This document shows, piece after piece, positions 26,341-35,652 of a DNA stretch of 64,000 bases. A program made the translations under genes and the position numbers. Location: the NCBI RefSeq assembly GCF_034929435.1, contig NZ_JAYFUM010000005.1:62001-126000 (forward strand), read 5' to 3'. The DNA comes from Arcicella rigui. Lineage in GTDB: Bacteria > Bacteroidota > Bacteroidia > Cytophagales > Spirosomataceae. The stretch's first letter is position 1. Each line of letters begins with the position of its first letter. The notes beneath the pieces are model-generated. The model made no database searches. It was given only the letters and a program-made list of their open reading frames with translations, and was not told the origin of the DNA.

Positions 26341-27420
26341 ATGAAAACCATTTATTTAACATTAATTGCCTTGTTCTTTTTCCAAGTCAATATTTTTGGA
26401 CAAACTGAAAGTAAACCAAGTATTACTTGGTCGGGTTATTTGGAAACATATTATGTTTATGATTTCAATCAACCAGCTAATCATGAAAGACCAAGCTTTT
26501 TGTACAATCATAATCGACATAATGAGTTGAATCTCAATCTCGGTTTTATCAAAGGCACTTATCTTTCAGCAAACACACGAGCGAATTTAGCTTTGATGAC
26601 TGGTACTTATGCCCAGTACAATTTGGCAAGCGAACCTTCACTTTTGCAACACGTTTTTGAAGCGAACGTAGGAGTGAAACTTTCAAATAAACAAAACCTT
26701 TGGTTGGATGCAGGCATTATGCCTTCTCATATTGGTTTTGAAAGTGCCATTTCAAAAGATTGTTGGACGCTCACCAGAAGTATTTTGGCGGAAAATTCAC
26801 CCTATTATGAGTCAGGAGTGAAAATTACCTATATCAATGCAGACAATCGTTGGACGCTTTCAGCTTTGGCATTGAATGGTTGGCAACGAATCAAACGACC
26901 AGATGGAAACCAAACGCTGGCTTTAGGAACGCAAGTACAATTTAAACCGAATGAAAAAACCACACTGAATTGGAGTACTTTTATCGGAAATGACAAACCA
27001 AGTAGCCAAAAGCAAGAGCGTTATTTTTCAAATCTTTATGGTATTTTTCAACTGTCTTCAACATTGGGTTTGATAGCAGGATTTGATTATGGTTTAGAAC
27101 AAAAAGCGGTGGCTTCGTCTGAGTACAATACTTGGTATAGTCCTGTGGCAATTTTAAAATATACCGCAAATACAAAATGGTCAGGAGCGGTACGCTGGGA
27201 GTATTATCAAGATAAAAATGGCGTAATTATCGCCACTAACACGACAAATGGCTTTCAAACAAAAGGCTATTCATTGAATATCGACTATAAAGTAAATGAC
27301 AATCTACTTTGGAGAATAGAAGGGAAGTACTTAGAAAGTAAAGACAATATTTTTATAAAAGAAGGAAAAACGGTGAACAATAATTTCTCACTGAATACTT
27401 CAATGGCTGTTCAGTTTTGA
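26341..27420 (+). CDS. Outer-membrane porin-like beta-barrel of the kdp locus
   Basis: This 359-residue protein has a signal peptide (ending FGQ at ~20) and a chain of amphipathic strands throughout, ending in an aromatic strand (NFSLNTSMAVQF), typical of a 12-16-stranded outer-membrane barrel. It resembles the BBP2/OprP-like porins of Bacteroidota. Placement between kdpC and the kdpD module suggests it admits K+ or another small solute across the outer membrane for the Kdp pump. The stop codon overlaps the left arm of the next palindromic array. Confidence 0.78.
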   Translation: MKTIYLTLIALFFFQVNIFGQTESKPSITWSGYLETYYVYDFNQPANHERPSFLYNHNRHNELNLNLGFIKGTYLSANTRANLALMTGTYAQYNLASEPSLLQHVFEANVGVKLSNKQNLWLDAGIMPSHIGFESAISKDCWTLTRSILAENSPYYESGVKITYINADNRWTLSALALNGWQRIKRPDGNQTLALGTQVQFKPNEKTTLNWSTFIGNDKPSSQKQERYFSNLYGIFQLSSTLGLIAGFDYGLEQKAVASSEYNTWYSPVAILKYTANTKWSGAVRWEYYQDKNGVIIATNTTNGFQTKGYSLNIDYKVNDNLLWRIEGKYLESKDNIFIKEGKTVNNNFSLNTSMAVQF

Positions 27421-27545
27421 GCTTTGAGCGACGAGCTATGAGCAGTGAGCTTTACTATTAAATAAGTATCCCAATATTTTATAGCTCAATACTCATAGCT
27501 CACTGCTCAAAGCTCAAGGCTGAAAGCTCACAGCTCATAACTCAT
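27419..27545. repeat. Heptad array with measurable inverted arms (28 of 33 paired)
   Basis: The left arm 27419-27451 and the reverse complement of 27483-27515 agree at 28 of 33 positions (words gagctttgagc, gagctatgagc). Further agctca words continue to 27545. The left arm starts within the porin stop codon. Confidence 0.88.
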
Positions 27546-27557
27546 TGCTAAAAAAAC

Positions 27558-28670
27558 ATGGAACATTCGGCTCAATATTTTTTAGATTTAATCAAAAGCT
27601 CCAAAAGAGGGAAGTTTAAAATTTACATTGGTATGAGTGCTGGGGTGGGCAAAACTTTTAGGATGTTGCAAGAAGCCCACACTTTGCTCAGAAACAATGT
27701 CAATATAAAAATTGCTTATATCGAAACCCACAACCGAGCCGAAACTCATGCTTTGTTGGAAGGTATTCCTATGATTCCTCGCCGAAAACTTTTTTACAAA
27801 GGCAAAGAATTAGAAGAAATGGACGTGCAAGCTGTAATCAACCAACGTCCAGAAATTGCTATTGTCGATGAACTCGCTCATACTAATATTGAAGGCTCTA
27901 AAAACGAAAAGCGTTGGCAGGATGTCATGGACATTCTGAATGCAGGCATTAATGTGATTTCTGCCGTCAATATTCAACACCTTGAAAGCCTAAACGACGA
28001 AGTAAAACAAATTACCAATGTAGAAGTAGCCGAAAGAGTACCCGACTGGGTTTTGCAACAAGCCGACGAAGTGGTAAACATTGATTTAACGGCTGATGAA
28101 TTAATTACAAGGCTCAAAGAAGGGAAAATTTATGATTTGAGGAAAGTAGAAACTGCCTTGAATAATTTCTTTCAACCTGCTAAATTATTGCAATTGAGAG
28201 AATTAGCTTTAAAAGAAGTAGCTCATCAAGTAGAAAGAAAAGTATTCAATGAAGTAGCCAGTAGCAAATTTACCCATGAACGATTTTTGGCTTGTATCAG
28301 TTCTAATGCCAATACTTCCAAAAATATCATTCGCAAAACGGCTCGATTGGCTTCGCATTATGATTCAAAATGGTTTGTATTGTATGTTCAAACGCCTTCG
28401 GAATCGGGAGACAAAATCAATTTAGCAACGCAAAGGCATTTGATTAATAATTTGAAATTAGCCACTGAATTAGGAGCGGAAGTCATCAGAATACCAAGTG
28501 ATTCGGTAGCAAAAAGTATTGTAGAAATCGCTGAAAAGTACGAAATCACGACAATTTGTATCGGAAAACCACATTTTAGTTTATTCAGAATTATCTTGGC
28601 AACGAATTTATTTAATCAATTACTAAAAAAACTATCGTCTTCGGATATTGATATTGTGATTTTAAGTTAA
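27558..28670 (+). CDS. kdpD: Stand-alone KdpD input module (KdpD plus Usp-like domains)
   Basis: This 370-residue protein covers only the N-terminal cytoplasmic part of KdpD. The KdpD domain has Walker A GMSAGVGKT (25-33) and Walker B IVDELAHTN (~102-110). A universal-stress-like domain follows from ~245 (FLACISSNANTSKNIIRKTARLASHYDSKW...). There are no membrane helices and no HisKA/HATPase, which in E. coli KdpD are fused behind these domains. The next gene is a histidine kinase, so the sensor is split in two. The family role is sensing K+ limitation and c-di-AMP or turgor; the mechanism here is inferred. Confidence 0.93.
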   Translation: MEHSAQYFLDLIKSSKRGKFKIYIGMSAGVGKTFRMLQEAHTLLRNNVNIKIAYIETHNRAETHALLEGIPMIPRRKLFYKGKELEEMDVQAVINQRPEIAIVDELAHTNIEGSKNEKRWQDVMDILNAGINVISAVNIQHLESLNDEVKQITNVEVAERVPDWVLQQADEVVNIDLTADELITRLKEGKIYDLRKVETALNNFFQPAKLLQLRELALKEVAHQVERKVFNEVASSKFTHERFLACISSNANTSKNIIRKTARLASHYDSKWFVLYVQTPSESGDKINLATQRHLINNLKLATELGAEVIRIPSDSVAKSIVEIAEKYEITTICIGKPHFSLFRIILATNLFNQLLKKLSSSDIDIVILS

Positions 28671-28762
28671 ATAGATTACTCATTAATGGTTGTCTATTAT
28701 TTCACTGGCAGGCAATCAAAAAAAGCTGAAAGCTCATTGCTCACAACTCACAGCTAATTACC

Positions 28763-30445
28763 ATGAAAATCAAAGCAAAACTTCAACTGGGATTATTCTT
28801 CCTTTTTTCCGTCATCGTCTTGTTGGGCGGTATGGGAACGTATTATCTGAATCAATTACAGGCAGATTCCAGCAAAATTTTGAAAGATAATATTGAGTCC
28901 TTGGAATATGTGCAAGGTATGGAAGAAATACTCAATACTTGGTCGTCGGTTGATACTGCCAAGCATAAATCTTTTGAAGTTTTGTTGGAGAAACAAGCCC
29001 ATAACGTAACGGAAGTAGGCGAGCTTGAAGCTACGCAAAATCTACGGAAAGCCTATTTTGAATTTAAAAAAGATAGTTCAGAAACACACTTTACCAAACT
29101 GAATCAAGCATTGTTCAACATTGCTGAGTTGAATCAACAAGGCATTGTTCGGAAAAATGATTTGGCTTTGAAAACCGCCGAAAATGCCAGCAATTATTTA
29201 AAAATGGTTGCCATCGTTTGTATGTTGCTGACTTTTACTTTCATCGTCAATTTCCCGTCTTACATTGCCAATCCCATTAAAGAACTGACCAAAGGTATTC
29301 AGGCAATTACCAATAAAAATTATGAACAACGCCTGCATTTTTCTTCGGAAGATGAATTTGGCGAATTGGCTTCGGCATTTAATTCAATGGCTGAAAAATT
29401 GAACGAGTACGAGCATTCAAATCTGGCAAAAATACTTTTTGAAAAAAGTAGAATTGAAGCTATTATCAACAATCTGAACGATGCCGTGATTGGTTTAGAC
29501 GAACAAAATAAAATACTCTTCGTCAATATTGTAGCCATTAAAATGTTGAATGTGAAATCAGAAGATTTGATAGGAAAATATGCTCCCGATGTTGCCATTT
29601 ACAACGATTTGCTGAGAACACTTTTGAATGAAAAACAGCAAAATAAAGAAATTAAAATCTATGCAGACGAAAGAGAAAGCTATTTTACCAAAGAAACTTT
29701 AACGGTTGAAAGCAATCAGAAAATTTTAGGAAAAGTAATTTTATTGAAAAACATTACTCGTTTCCATGAATTAGATGAAGCCAAAACCAACTTTATCGCC
29801 ACGATTTCGCATGAATTAAAAACGCCAATTTCAGCGATAAAAATGAGTTTGAAATTATTAGAAAACGAAAAAGTTGGAAGCCTGAATCCAGAGCAAAGCC
29901 AATTGTTAGAAAATATCAAATCCGATAGTCAGCGATTGTTAAATATTACAGGCGAATTGTTGGATTTAACCCAAGTAGAAAGTGGCAAAATCAGTTTGAA
30001 TTTACAAGCCGTAGCACCGCAAAATATCATTGAATACGCAACTTCGGCAATACAATTTCAAGCACAGCAACAAAATATAGAAATTGAAATTCAGCTTTCA
30101 GACAAACTTCCACAAGTACAAGCTGATGCCGAAAAGTCAGCATGGATTTTAGTGAATTTATTGACAAACGCCATTCGTTACAGTCCCGAAAATAGCAAAA
30201 TTATCGTTTCAGCCATTCGCCAAAATGGAACAGTAGTATTTTCTGTACAAGATTTTGGCAAAGGAATCGCACAAGAATATTTAGAAAAAATATTCGATAA
30301 GTACTTCCAAACACCCGATAGTCAGAAAGGAACAGGCTTGGGTTTAGCCATCGCTCGCCAGTTTATTGAAGCCCAAAACGGACAAATTTGGGTAGAATCT
30401 GAAATCGGGAAAGGTAGTACTTTTTACTTTTCTTTGAAGGTTTAG
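28763..30445 (+). CDS. Membrane sensor histidine kinase of the kdp locus
   Basis: This 560-residue kinase has membrane helices at ~9-29 and ~147-165 flanking a ~115-residue sensor region. HAMP (~165-215), a PAS domain (~230-335) and HisKA with phospho-acceptor H350 (ATISHELKTP) follow. HATPase_c shows an N-box (LLTNAIRYSPEN), G1 (VQDFGKGI) and G2 (GTGLGLAIA). It probably takes the place of the C-terminal half of KdpD. No response regulator follows, so its partner is outside the window. A strong terminator ends the locus 10 bp later. Confidence 0.93.
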   Translation: MKIKAKLQLGLFFLFSVIVLLGGMGTYYLNQLQADSSKILKDNIESLEYVQGMEEILNTWSSVDTAKHKSFEVLLEKQAHNVTEVGELEATQNLRKAYFEFKKDSSETHFTKLNQALFNIAELNQQGIVRKNDLALKTAENASNYLKMVAIVCMLLTFTFIVNFPSYIANPIKELTKGIQAITNKNYEQRLHFSSEDEFGELASAFNSMAEKLNEYEHSNLAKILFEKSRIEAIINNLNDAVIGLDEQNKILFVNIVAIKMLNVKSEDLIGKYAPDVAIYNDLLRTLLNEKQQNKEIKIYADERESYFTKETLTVESNQKILGKVILLKNITRFHELDEAKTNFIATISHELKTPISAIKMSLKLLENEKVGSLNPEQSQLLENIKSDSQRLLNITGELLDLTQVESGKISLNLQAVAPQNIIEYATSAIQFQAQQQNIEIEIQLSDKLPQVQADAEKSAWILVNLLTNAIRYSPENSKIIVSAIRQNGTVVFSVQDFGKGIAQEYLEKIFDKYFQTPDSQKGTGLGLAIARQFIEAQNGQIWVESEIGKGSTFYFSLKV

Positions 30446-30454
30446 CGGAAACGT

Positions 30455-30499
30455 ATTAAACAAAAAAGCCAGTCATTAAGACTGGCTTTTTTGTTTAAT
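30455..30499. terminator. Bidirectional terminator, 20-bp perfect stem
   Basis: 30455-30474 pairs perfectly with 30480-30499 around attaa, with A- and T-runs in the stem. It lies between the convergent histidine-kinase and TonB-receptor genes and serves both strands. Confidence 0.92.
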
Positions 30500-30521
30500 A
30501 ATGCAATTAGAGATATGTAAA

Positions 30522-33233
30522 TTAGAATTTAACGTTCAAGCTTGCATTGAAAATTGTACCTAATTGGCTGAACTGAGAACCATCATAAGTTACGTTTGAA
30601 TAACGACCGTTGAAAGTAATCAAGTTATATTGTTCCCAATATTTAGCAGTTGGTACGTTGTTGTTAGCATCGAAACGAGTTTTTGTTCCAGTTTTAAGGT
30701 CGATGAAATCCCATTTAGGCATTACATTCAATACGTTGTTTACGTTGAAAGAAAAAGTCGTTTGTTTCGATAAAGGAATTGAGATTGCTAAGTCAGAAAC
30801 AACTGCTGGAGTAAATTCTGTATCAGTATTAGCATCTAAACCATTTTGGTGGAAACGAGTCTTACCAAATAATGTGTTGTTCAAGTTGATGTTGATTCCT
30901 TTGATTAAGTAATCAAAACCTAAAATTACTTTGTATTTAGGACGAGAAGAGAACAACAAAGCATCTTGCGTTCTATCGAAAATAGATTTACCAGCATCAG
31001 CAATCAATTTAGGGTTGTTGATTGAAGTATATTTATTTTCAAAAGTATAGTTACCAGCTAAGTTGATACCTAATTTACCCATTCCTAAATCAATGTTTTT
31101 CTGAGAAACTACAAAGTCAAGACCAGAAGTAGTTGTATTTAAGGCATTTGCGAAGAAACTTACAGCAACGATACCATTTGATTTCAAGATATTATCCAAT
31201 GCAGTATTTCCAGCAGAAGTACCTGCGATTTCTGAACCTAAAACGATACGGTCTTTAACTTTGATGTTGTAGTAATCTAAAGTAACGCTCAAGTTTTTAG
31301 TAGGATTTAAGCCTAAACCAAGTGTAAAGTTAGTAGATTTTTCTGGCGTTAATTTAGGTACACCCAATGCAAAAGCTTGAGGGCTCACGTTGTTTACGAT
31401 ACCTTTAGTTTGGATACCTTGTCCAGGAACGAAACTTGCTTGAGCTTGTTGCTGATAAATTTGGTGCAACAATGGAGCACGGAAACCAGTAGAGTACGAA
31501 CCACGAAGCGTGATTTTGTCATTTACTTTATAACGTGAGCTTATTTTGTAAACAGTAGCACTACCAAAGTCGCTATAATGCTCAGAACGGATAGTTCCGT
31601 TTACTAAGAAATTGTCAGTGATGTCATAGCCTAAGTCGATATAACCACCAAAGTTGAAACGGCTATTTGAACCAGCATTGTTTGGAGTAGTTCCAGGGAA
31701 TGAGTCTGCACCAGTTCCTACATAAGAAGAAGTATCACCTACGAATACGGTAAATGTTTCAGCACGGAACTCCGAACCAAATGAAAGACTTAATTTGTCG
31801 TTCAATTGTTTTGAAATATCAATGTTTCCAACATTGTGTGAAAACTCATATCCACCTGGTTTGAAATAAGTAGGAGAGTTTTTACCTAAGCTACGGTTAC
31901 GAGAATTTGAAACTGTATAAAGTTGTTTGTTTCCACCTGTTGTAAAGCTAAGGTCTGTTTTCCAACCATTTTTCTCATTTTTAACACCAATAGTAGCATT
32001 GTAGTCGTTCAAATCTCCTTGGAAAGTAGGCACATAACCAAGATATGGCTGTCCTGCTGGAGTTAAAAGTCCATCATCAGTAGTTCTCCAATAAGGAGTA
32101 CGATAGTTAGCAAAGCTGTTTACTCTTTTATAAACATAAGCTGCATTGAAGTACAATTCAGCAGTTTCGCCAACTGGTATGCCACTGTTAATCAAGAATT
32201 TAGCAGCTGTGTTTTCAGGCTGACCGTTGATGTTTCCAGCATCTGGTTTAAGTGCTAAGAAACTCTTTACTTGAGCTAAAGGGGCATCAAAACCTAAGTT
32301 TGCATCTGCCTCTGCTTCAGCACTTACTTTTCCTGGGCGGTTTGCCAACGTAGTACGGCTAAAGTCGATTGTATAATTTACGAAACCGCCTTTACCGAAG
32401 TTTGAACCATTGTTTACTGAGAATCCGATGTGTTTTCCGTCACCTTTGTGCGTAATACCTGTTGTTAAAGTAGCCGAACCGTAATCAAATTTATCTTTCA
32501 AGATAATGTTCATTACCCCAGCAATCGCATCAGAACCATACTGAGCAGAAGCACCATCACGAAGAATTTCAACACGTTTGATAGCTTGTTGTGGGATAGC
32601 AGAAATATCAGCACCTGATTCACCACGACCTGGAGAAGTCTGGATGTACATCAAAGCACTTGTGTTTTTACGCTTACCGTTAATCAAGATTAAGGTACGG
32701 CTTGGTCCCATGTTTCTGATTTCGTAAGGGTCAAGTAATGACGTTGCATCGTTTACAGGCGTGTTCACTGTGTTGAATGAAGGTACACGATACTGTAATG
32801 CTTTGTCGAAAGAAGTTTGACCTGTTGATCTCAACTCATTTGCCGAAAGGATGTCAATCGGAAGGGGAGTATCAGTCATTGTTCTTTTCGAGTTTCTACT
32901 ACCTGTTGAAACTACTACTTCTTCTAATTGACTTGAAGAAGGGTCAAGCGAAACGGCTAATACGCCAGAAGATGGAATTGAAACTTCTTTTGTAACATAA
33001 CCTACTGAAGAAAAAACAAGCGTTGTAGCTGCATTAGGAGCTTTCAATGTAAATTCACCAGTGCCACTGGTAGCAGTACCTAATTTAGAGCCTTTTACTA
33101 CAACTGATACACCTGGAAGAGCCGAACCATCTTTTGAATCTGTGACTTTCCCCGTAAGGGTTTTTGTCTGAGCTTGGATTTGTCCGCAAAATCCGAGCAT
33201 GGCAACGAGTACAAGTAGAAGAATTTTTTTCAT
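30522..33233 (-). CDS. TonB-dependent outer-membrane receptor, substrate unknown
   Basis: This 903-residue receptor has a signal peptide (ending IQAQ at ~22), a carboxypeptidase-regulatory-like beta-sandwich (~25-105) and a TonB-box-like segment near ~106. A plug domain follows (~115-245; NGKRKNTS, VEILRDGASAQYGSDAIAGVMNI), then a 22-stranded barrel to the C-terminal F. It imports a large or scarce ligand across the outer membrane using TonB energy. There is no SusD partner beside it, so a glycan role is not favoured. It is alone on its strand, convergent with the kdp locus. Confidence 0.93.
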   Translation of the reverse strand: MKKILLLVLVAMLGFCGQIQAQTKTLTGKVTDSKDGSALPGVSVVVKGSKLGTATSGTGEFTLKAPNAATTLVFSSVGYVTKEVSIPSSGVLAVSLDPSSSQLEEVVVSTGSRNSKRTMTDTPLPIDILSANELRSTGQTSFDKALQYRVPSFNTVNTPVNDATSLLDPYEIRNMGPSRTLILINGKRKNTSALMYIQTSPGRGESGADISAIPQQAIKRVEILRDGASAQYGSDAIAGVMNIILKDKFDYGSATLTTGITHKGDGKHIGFSVNNGSNFGKGGFVNYTIDFSRTTLANRPGKVSAEAEADANLGFDAPLAQVKSFLALKPDAGNINGQPENTAAKFLINSGIPVGETAELYFNAAYVYKRVNSFANYRTPYWRTTDDGLLTPAGQPYLGYVPTFQGDLNDYNATIGVKNEKNGWKTDLSFTTGGNKQLYTVSNSRNRSLGKNSPTYFKPGGYEFSHNVGNIDISKQLNDKLSLSFGSEFRAETFTVFVGDTSSYVGTGADSFPGTTPNNAGSNSRFNFGGYIDLGYDITDNFLVNGTIRSEHYSDFGSATVYKISSRYKVNDKITLRGSYSTGFRAPLLHQIYQQQAQASFVPGQGIQTKGIVNNVSPQAFALGVPKLTPEKSTNFTLGLGLNPTKNLSVTLDYYNIKVKDRIVLGSEIAGTSAGNTALDNILKSNGIVAVSFFANALNTTTSGLDFVVSQKNIDLGMGKLGINLAGNYTFENKYTSINNPKLIADAGKSIFDRTQDALLFSSRPKYKVILGFDYLIKGININLNNTLFGKTRFHQNGLDANTDTEFTPAVVSDLAISIPLSKQTTFSFNVNNVLNVMPKWDFIDLKTGTKTRFDANNNVPTAKYWEQYNLITFNGRYSNVTYDGSQFSQLGTIFNASLNVKF

Positions 33234-33599
33234 GTGATTTTTAGAAAAGATTAATAATTATTTGGTTTTTTTAATGAAAACTTAATAAACGCCCTGCAAT
33301 ATAATAGAAAAAACAATTTTAAGCACGGAAACACTTTTTTTTGTTTTTTGAAAAAAATAGGAATAATTATTTTTCAAGGAAAAATATAACTAAACAAAGG
33401 ATAGATTATTGCAAAAAAAATTATAGTAGCTAAAATCTTAGATAATCTATTGAATAAAAGAAATTTCTTCTAATTTTATGAATGAGTAAACATGAAGAAT
33501 CGAACAATATTAGCTTTTTTAGAGAATATCGTAAGGTAAATCAAAAAGTAAAATTGTTTGAATAAGTACTTTTCACCATAACGCATTAACCCCAAACGT
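33234..33599. other. Gene-free divergent promoter region
   Basis: 366 bp of AT-rich sequence with A- and T-runs separate the TonB-receptor gene (minus) and the alpha-E gene (plus). It must hold both promoters. I see no clear -33/-7 pair, repeat array or structured element. Confidence 0.4.
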
Positions 33600-34595
33600 A
33601 TGCTTAGCAGAGTAGCAAATTCTATCTACTGGATGAATCGGTACATTGAACGTGCCGATAATTATGCCCGCTTTATCTCGGTAAACTTCAATTTAGCACT
33701 TGACCTGCCACCAGACGTTCCTGAACAATGGGAGCCGCTTATTATTGCTACGGCGGATAATTATATCTTCCAGAAGCACTATGATGCCCCAACACGTGAA
33801 AATGTTTTGTACTTCATGGCTTTTGATGTGAAGAATCCTAATTCTATTTTATCGTGTTTGTTGGAAGCTCGTGAGAATGCAAGAACAATTCGTGAAAGTA
33901 TTTCTCGTGAGATGTGGGAGTATGTCAATCAAATTTATTGGACTGTCAAGGATGCCGCAGCCGAAAGTAAATCTTGGGAGCTGGCTCGTTACCAAGGATT
34001 TTTAGAAAGTATCAAAACGGGTAGCCAATTGTTTTATGGAATTGTAGATTCTACCATTACCAGAGGCGAAGGCTGGCACTTCGGAAGGCTTGGGCGATTG
34101 ATTGAAAGAGCCGACAAAACTACCAGATTTTTGGATGTGAAATATTTTACTTTACTTCCAGAAATTGATGCCGTAGGTTCGCCACTCGACCTTATGCTTT
34201 GGTCGTCGGTATTGAAGTCGGTGAGTGCATATAATATGTTTCGCCAACAATACCAAGTAATGAACCCTGCGTCGATTGTAGATTTCTTATTGTTGGATAA
34301 AAAATTCCCTCGCTCGGTAATGCACTGTATCCGTCAGGCTGAAATTTCTTTGTACGAAATCTCTGGTACTGCTATCACAAATTCGTATTCAAATTCTGCA
34401 GAAAAAGCACTTAGTAAATTGCGTTCAGAAGTAGAATTTACCGAAATCAAAGATATTTTTACAACTGGTTTACATCAGTATCTTGATGAGTTTCAGCAAA
34501 AAAACAATGCCGTAGGCGAAGAAATCTTCAAAACATATTTTGATTTAAAACCAGTAATCAATGAAGAAATAACAGCAAACATGGTAGAACAATAA
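33600..34595 (+). CDS. Alpha-E domain protein (DUF403), Anbu-associated
   Basis: This 331-residue all-helical protein opens with the family signature MLSRVANSIYWMNRYIERADNYAR (residues ~1-24). It contains the EARENARTIRESIS helix (~86-99) and a second W-H-F-x-R-L-G-R-L-I-E-R-A-D-K segment (~160-175). Family knowledge: alpha-E proteins are encoded with the Anbu proteasome-like peptidase, a circularly permuted ATP-grasp and a transglutaminase-like protease, and may belong to a peptide-tagging or peptide-ligation system. Here the next gene is Anbu. The ATP-grasp and transglutaminase partners are absent from the window. Confidence 0.9.
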   Translation: MLSRVANSIYWMNRYIERADNYARFISVNFNLALDLPPDVPEQWEPLIIATADNYIFQKHYDAPTRENVLYFMAFDVKNPNSILSCLLEARENARTIRESISREMWEYVNQIYWTVKDAAAESKSWELARYQGFLESIKTGSQLFYGIVDSTITRGEGWHFGRLGRLIERADKTTRFLDVKYFTLLPEIDAVGSPLDLMLWSSVLKSVSAYNMFRQQYQVMNPASIVDFLLLDKKFPRSVMHCIRQAEISLYEISGTAITNSYSNSAEKALSKLRSEVEFTEIKDIFTTGLHQYLDEFQQKNNAVGEEIFKTYFDLKPVINEEITANMVEQ

Positions 34596-34742
34596 GGAGT
34601 TTGTTTAATTTTGTGTAATAGTTATTTTTACTTAAAAATACAGACCACTATTTTACCAATAAAGCGTGAATTAAGTCTATTTTTTCAAAAACAAATTCAA
34701 AAAATTAATAGCACTTATTCAAATTAAATATCGACTGTGCAC

Positions 34743-35474
34743 ATGACATATTGTTTAGGGATTAAAGTACGTGGCGGACTTGTGGCGATTGCAGACACAA
34801 GAATAACCGCTGGCACGGAGGTTTACTCCAACAAAAAGGTATCTATTCACGAAGTAGGAAACCATTCACTTTTTATTATGACGGCTGGACTGAGGTCTAT
34901 TCGTGATAAGTCAATTATTTATTTCAACAGACTTACCGAAGAAAAAGGCTGTAAGTTTGATTATATGTTTGAGGCAGTGAATGCTTTCGGAGATATGATT
35001 AGAAAAGTTGCCGAGGAAGACAAGGCTATGTTGAAATCAGAAGGCTATAATTTCAATTTACACTCTATCGTAGGCGGACAAATGCCTGAAGATGATGAGC
35101 ATAAATTGTTTTTGATTTTTCCGGAAGGCAACTGGATTGAAATTAATGAAGGACTAAAATACCAAATCATAGGTAATTCTAATTATGGAAAACCTTTATT
35201 AAACCGTACTTTGTCTTATGAAACATCTTTGGAAGATGCACTAAAATTAGGCTTCCTTTCTTTTGATGCTACCCAAGTAAGTGCCAGTGATGTTGATTAT
35301 CCGATTGACGTTATTGTTTATCAAAAAAATAGTTTCAGTATCATCGAACATCGTCTTACTAAAGAAGACATGAACGAAGTGACTAAAAAATGGAATTCTC
35401 TTCTGAAAGATTCTATTGATAATCTCCCTAACGAATGGCTACAACATATCTTAGAAAAAAGCTGTGAAGTATAA
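34743..35474 (+). CDS. Anbu, proteasome-like Ntn hydrolase
   Basis: This 243-residue protein begins MTYCLGIKVRGGLVAIADTR. An upstream GTG at 34737 is rejected because Anbu needs Thr directly after the initiator Met to become the N-terminal nucleophile (Thr1), and ATG 34743 gives exactly that. Visible landmarks of the Ntn fold: ADTRITAG, the basic residue in SNKKV (~28-31), GLRSIRDK and SIVGGQ (~110). Anbu proteins form helical ring-like assemblies; their physiological substrates are unsettled. It is encoded 147 bp after alpha-E and ends in a strong terminator. Confidence 0.9.
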   Translation: MTYCLGIKVRGGLVAIADTRITAGTEVYSNKKVSIHEVGNHSLFIMTAGLRSIRDKSIIYFNRLTEEKGCKFDYMFEAVNAFGDMIRKVAEEDKAMLKSEGYNFNLHSIVGGQMPEDDEHKLFLIFPEGNWIEINEGLKYQIIGNSNYGKPLLNRTLSYETSLEDALKLGFLSFDATQVSASDVDYPIDVIVYQKNSFSIIEHRLTKEDMNEVTKKWNSLLKDSIDNLPNEWLQHILEKSCEV

Positions 35475-35486
35475 AAAATTAAGATA

Positions 35487-35523
35487 AACAAGAGGCTTGG
35501 GATTCAATTCCAAGCCTCTTGTT
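35487..35523 (+). terminator. Rho-independent terminator after Anbu
   Basis: A perfect 14-bp stem, aacaagaggcttgg against ccaagcctcttgtt, with a 9-base loop and trailing T-run, 12 bp after the Anbu stop. Confidence 0.9.
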
Positions 35524-35652
35524 TTTGTAATCCCTTCAAAATCCTTTTCTGCTACTTTATTTATTCAATCTTTCTTCTTAATTTAAGCTCTTTCGGGTTT
35601 TAGCCATTGGATGTTTGTTTTATGCCTGATGGCTTGTAGCTAAAAATCAACA

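Noticed and set aside
28690..28890. Plus-strand 66-residue ORF at the start of the histidine-kinase gene
   Set aside because: It overlaps the kinase in another frame and comes partly from a word array.
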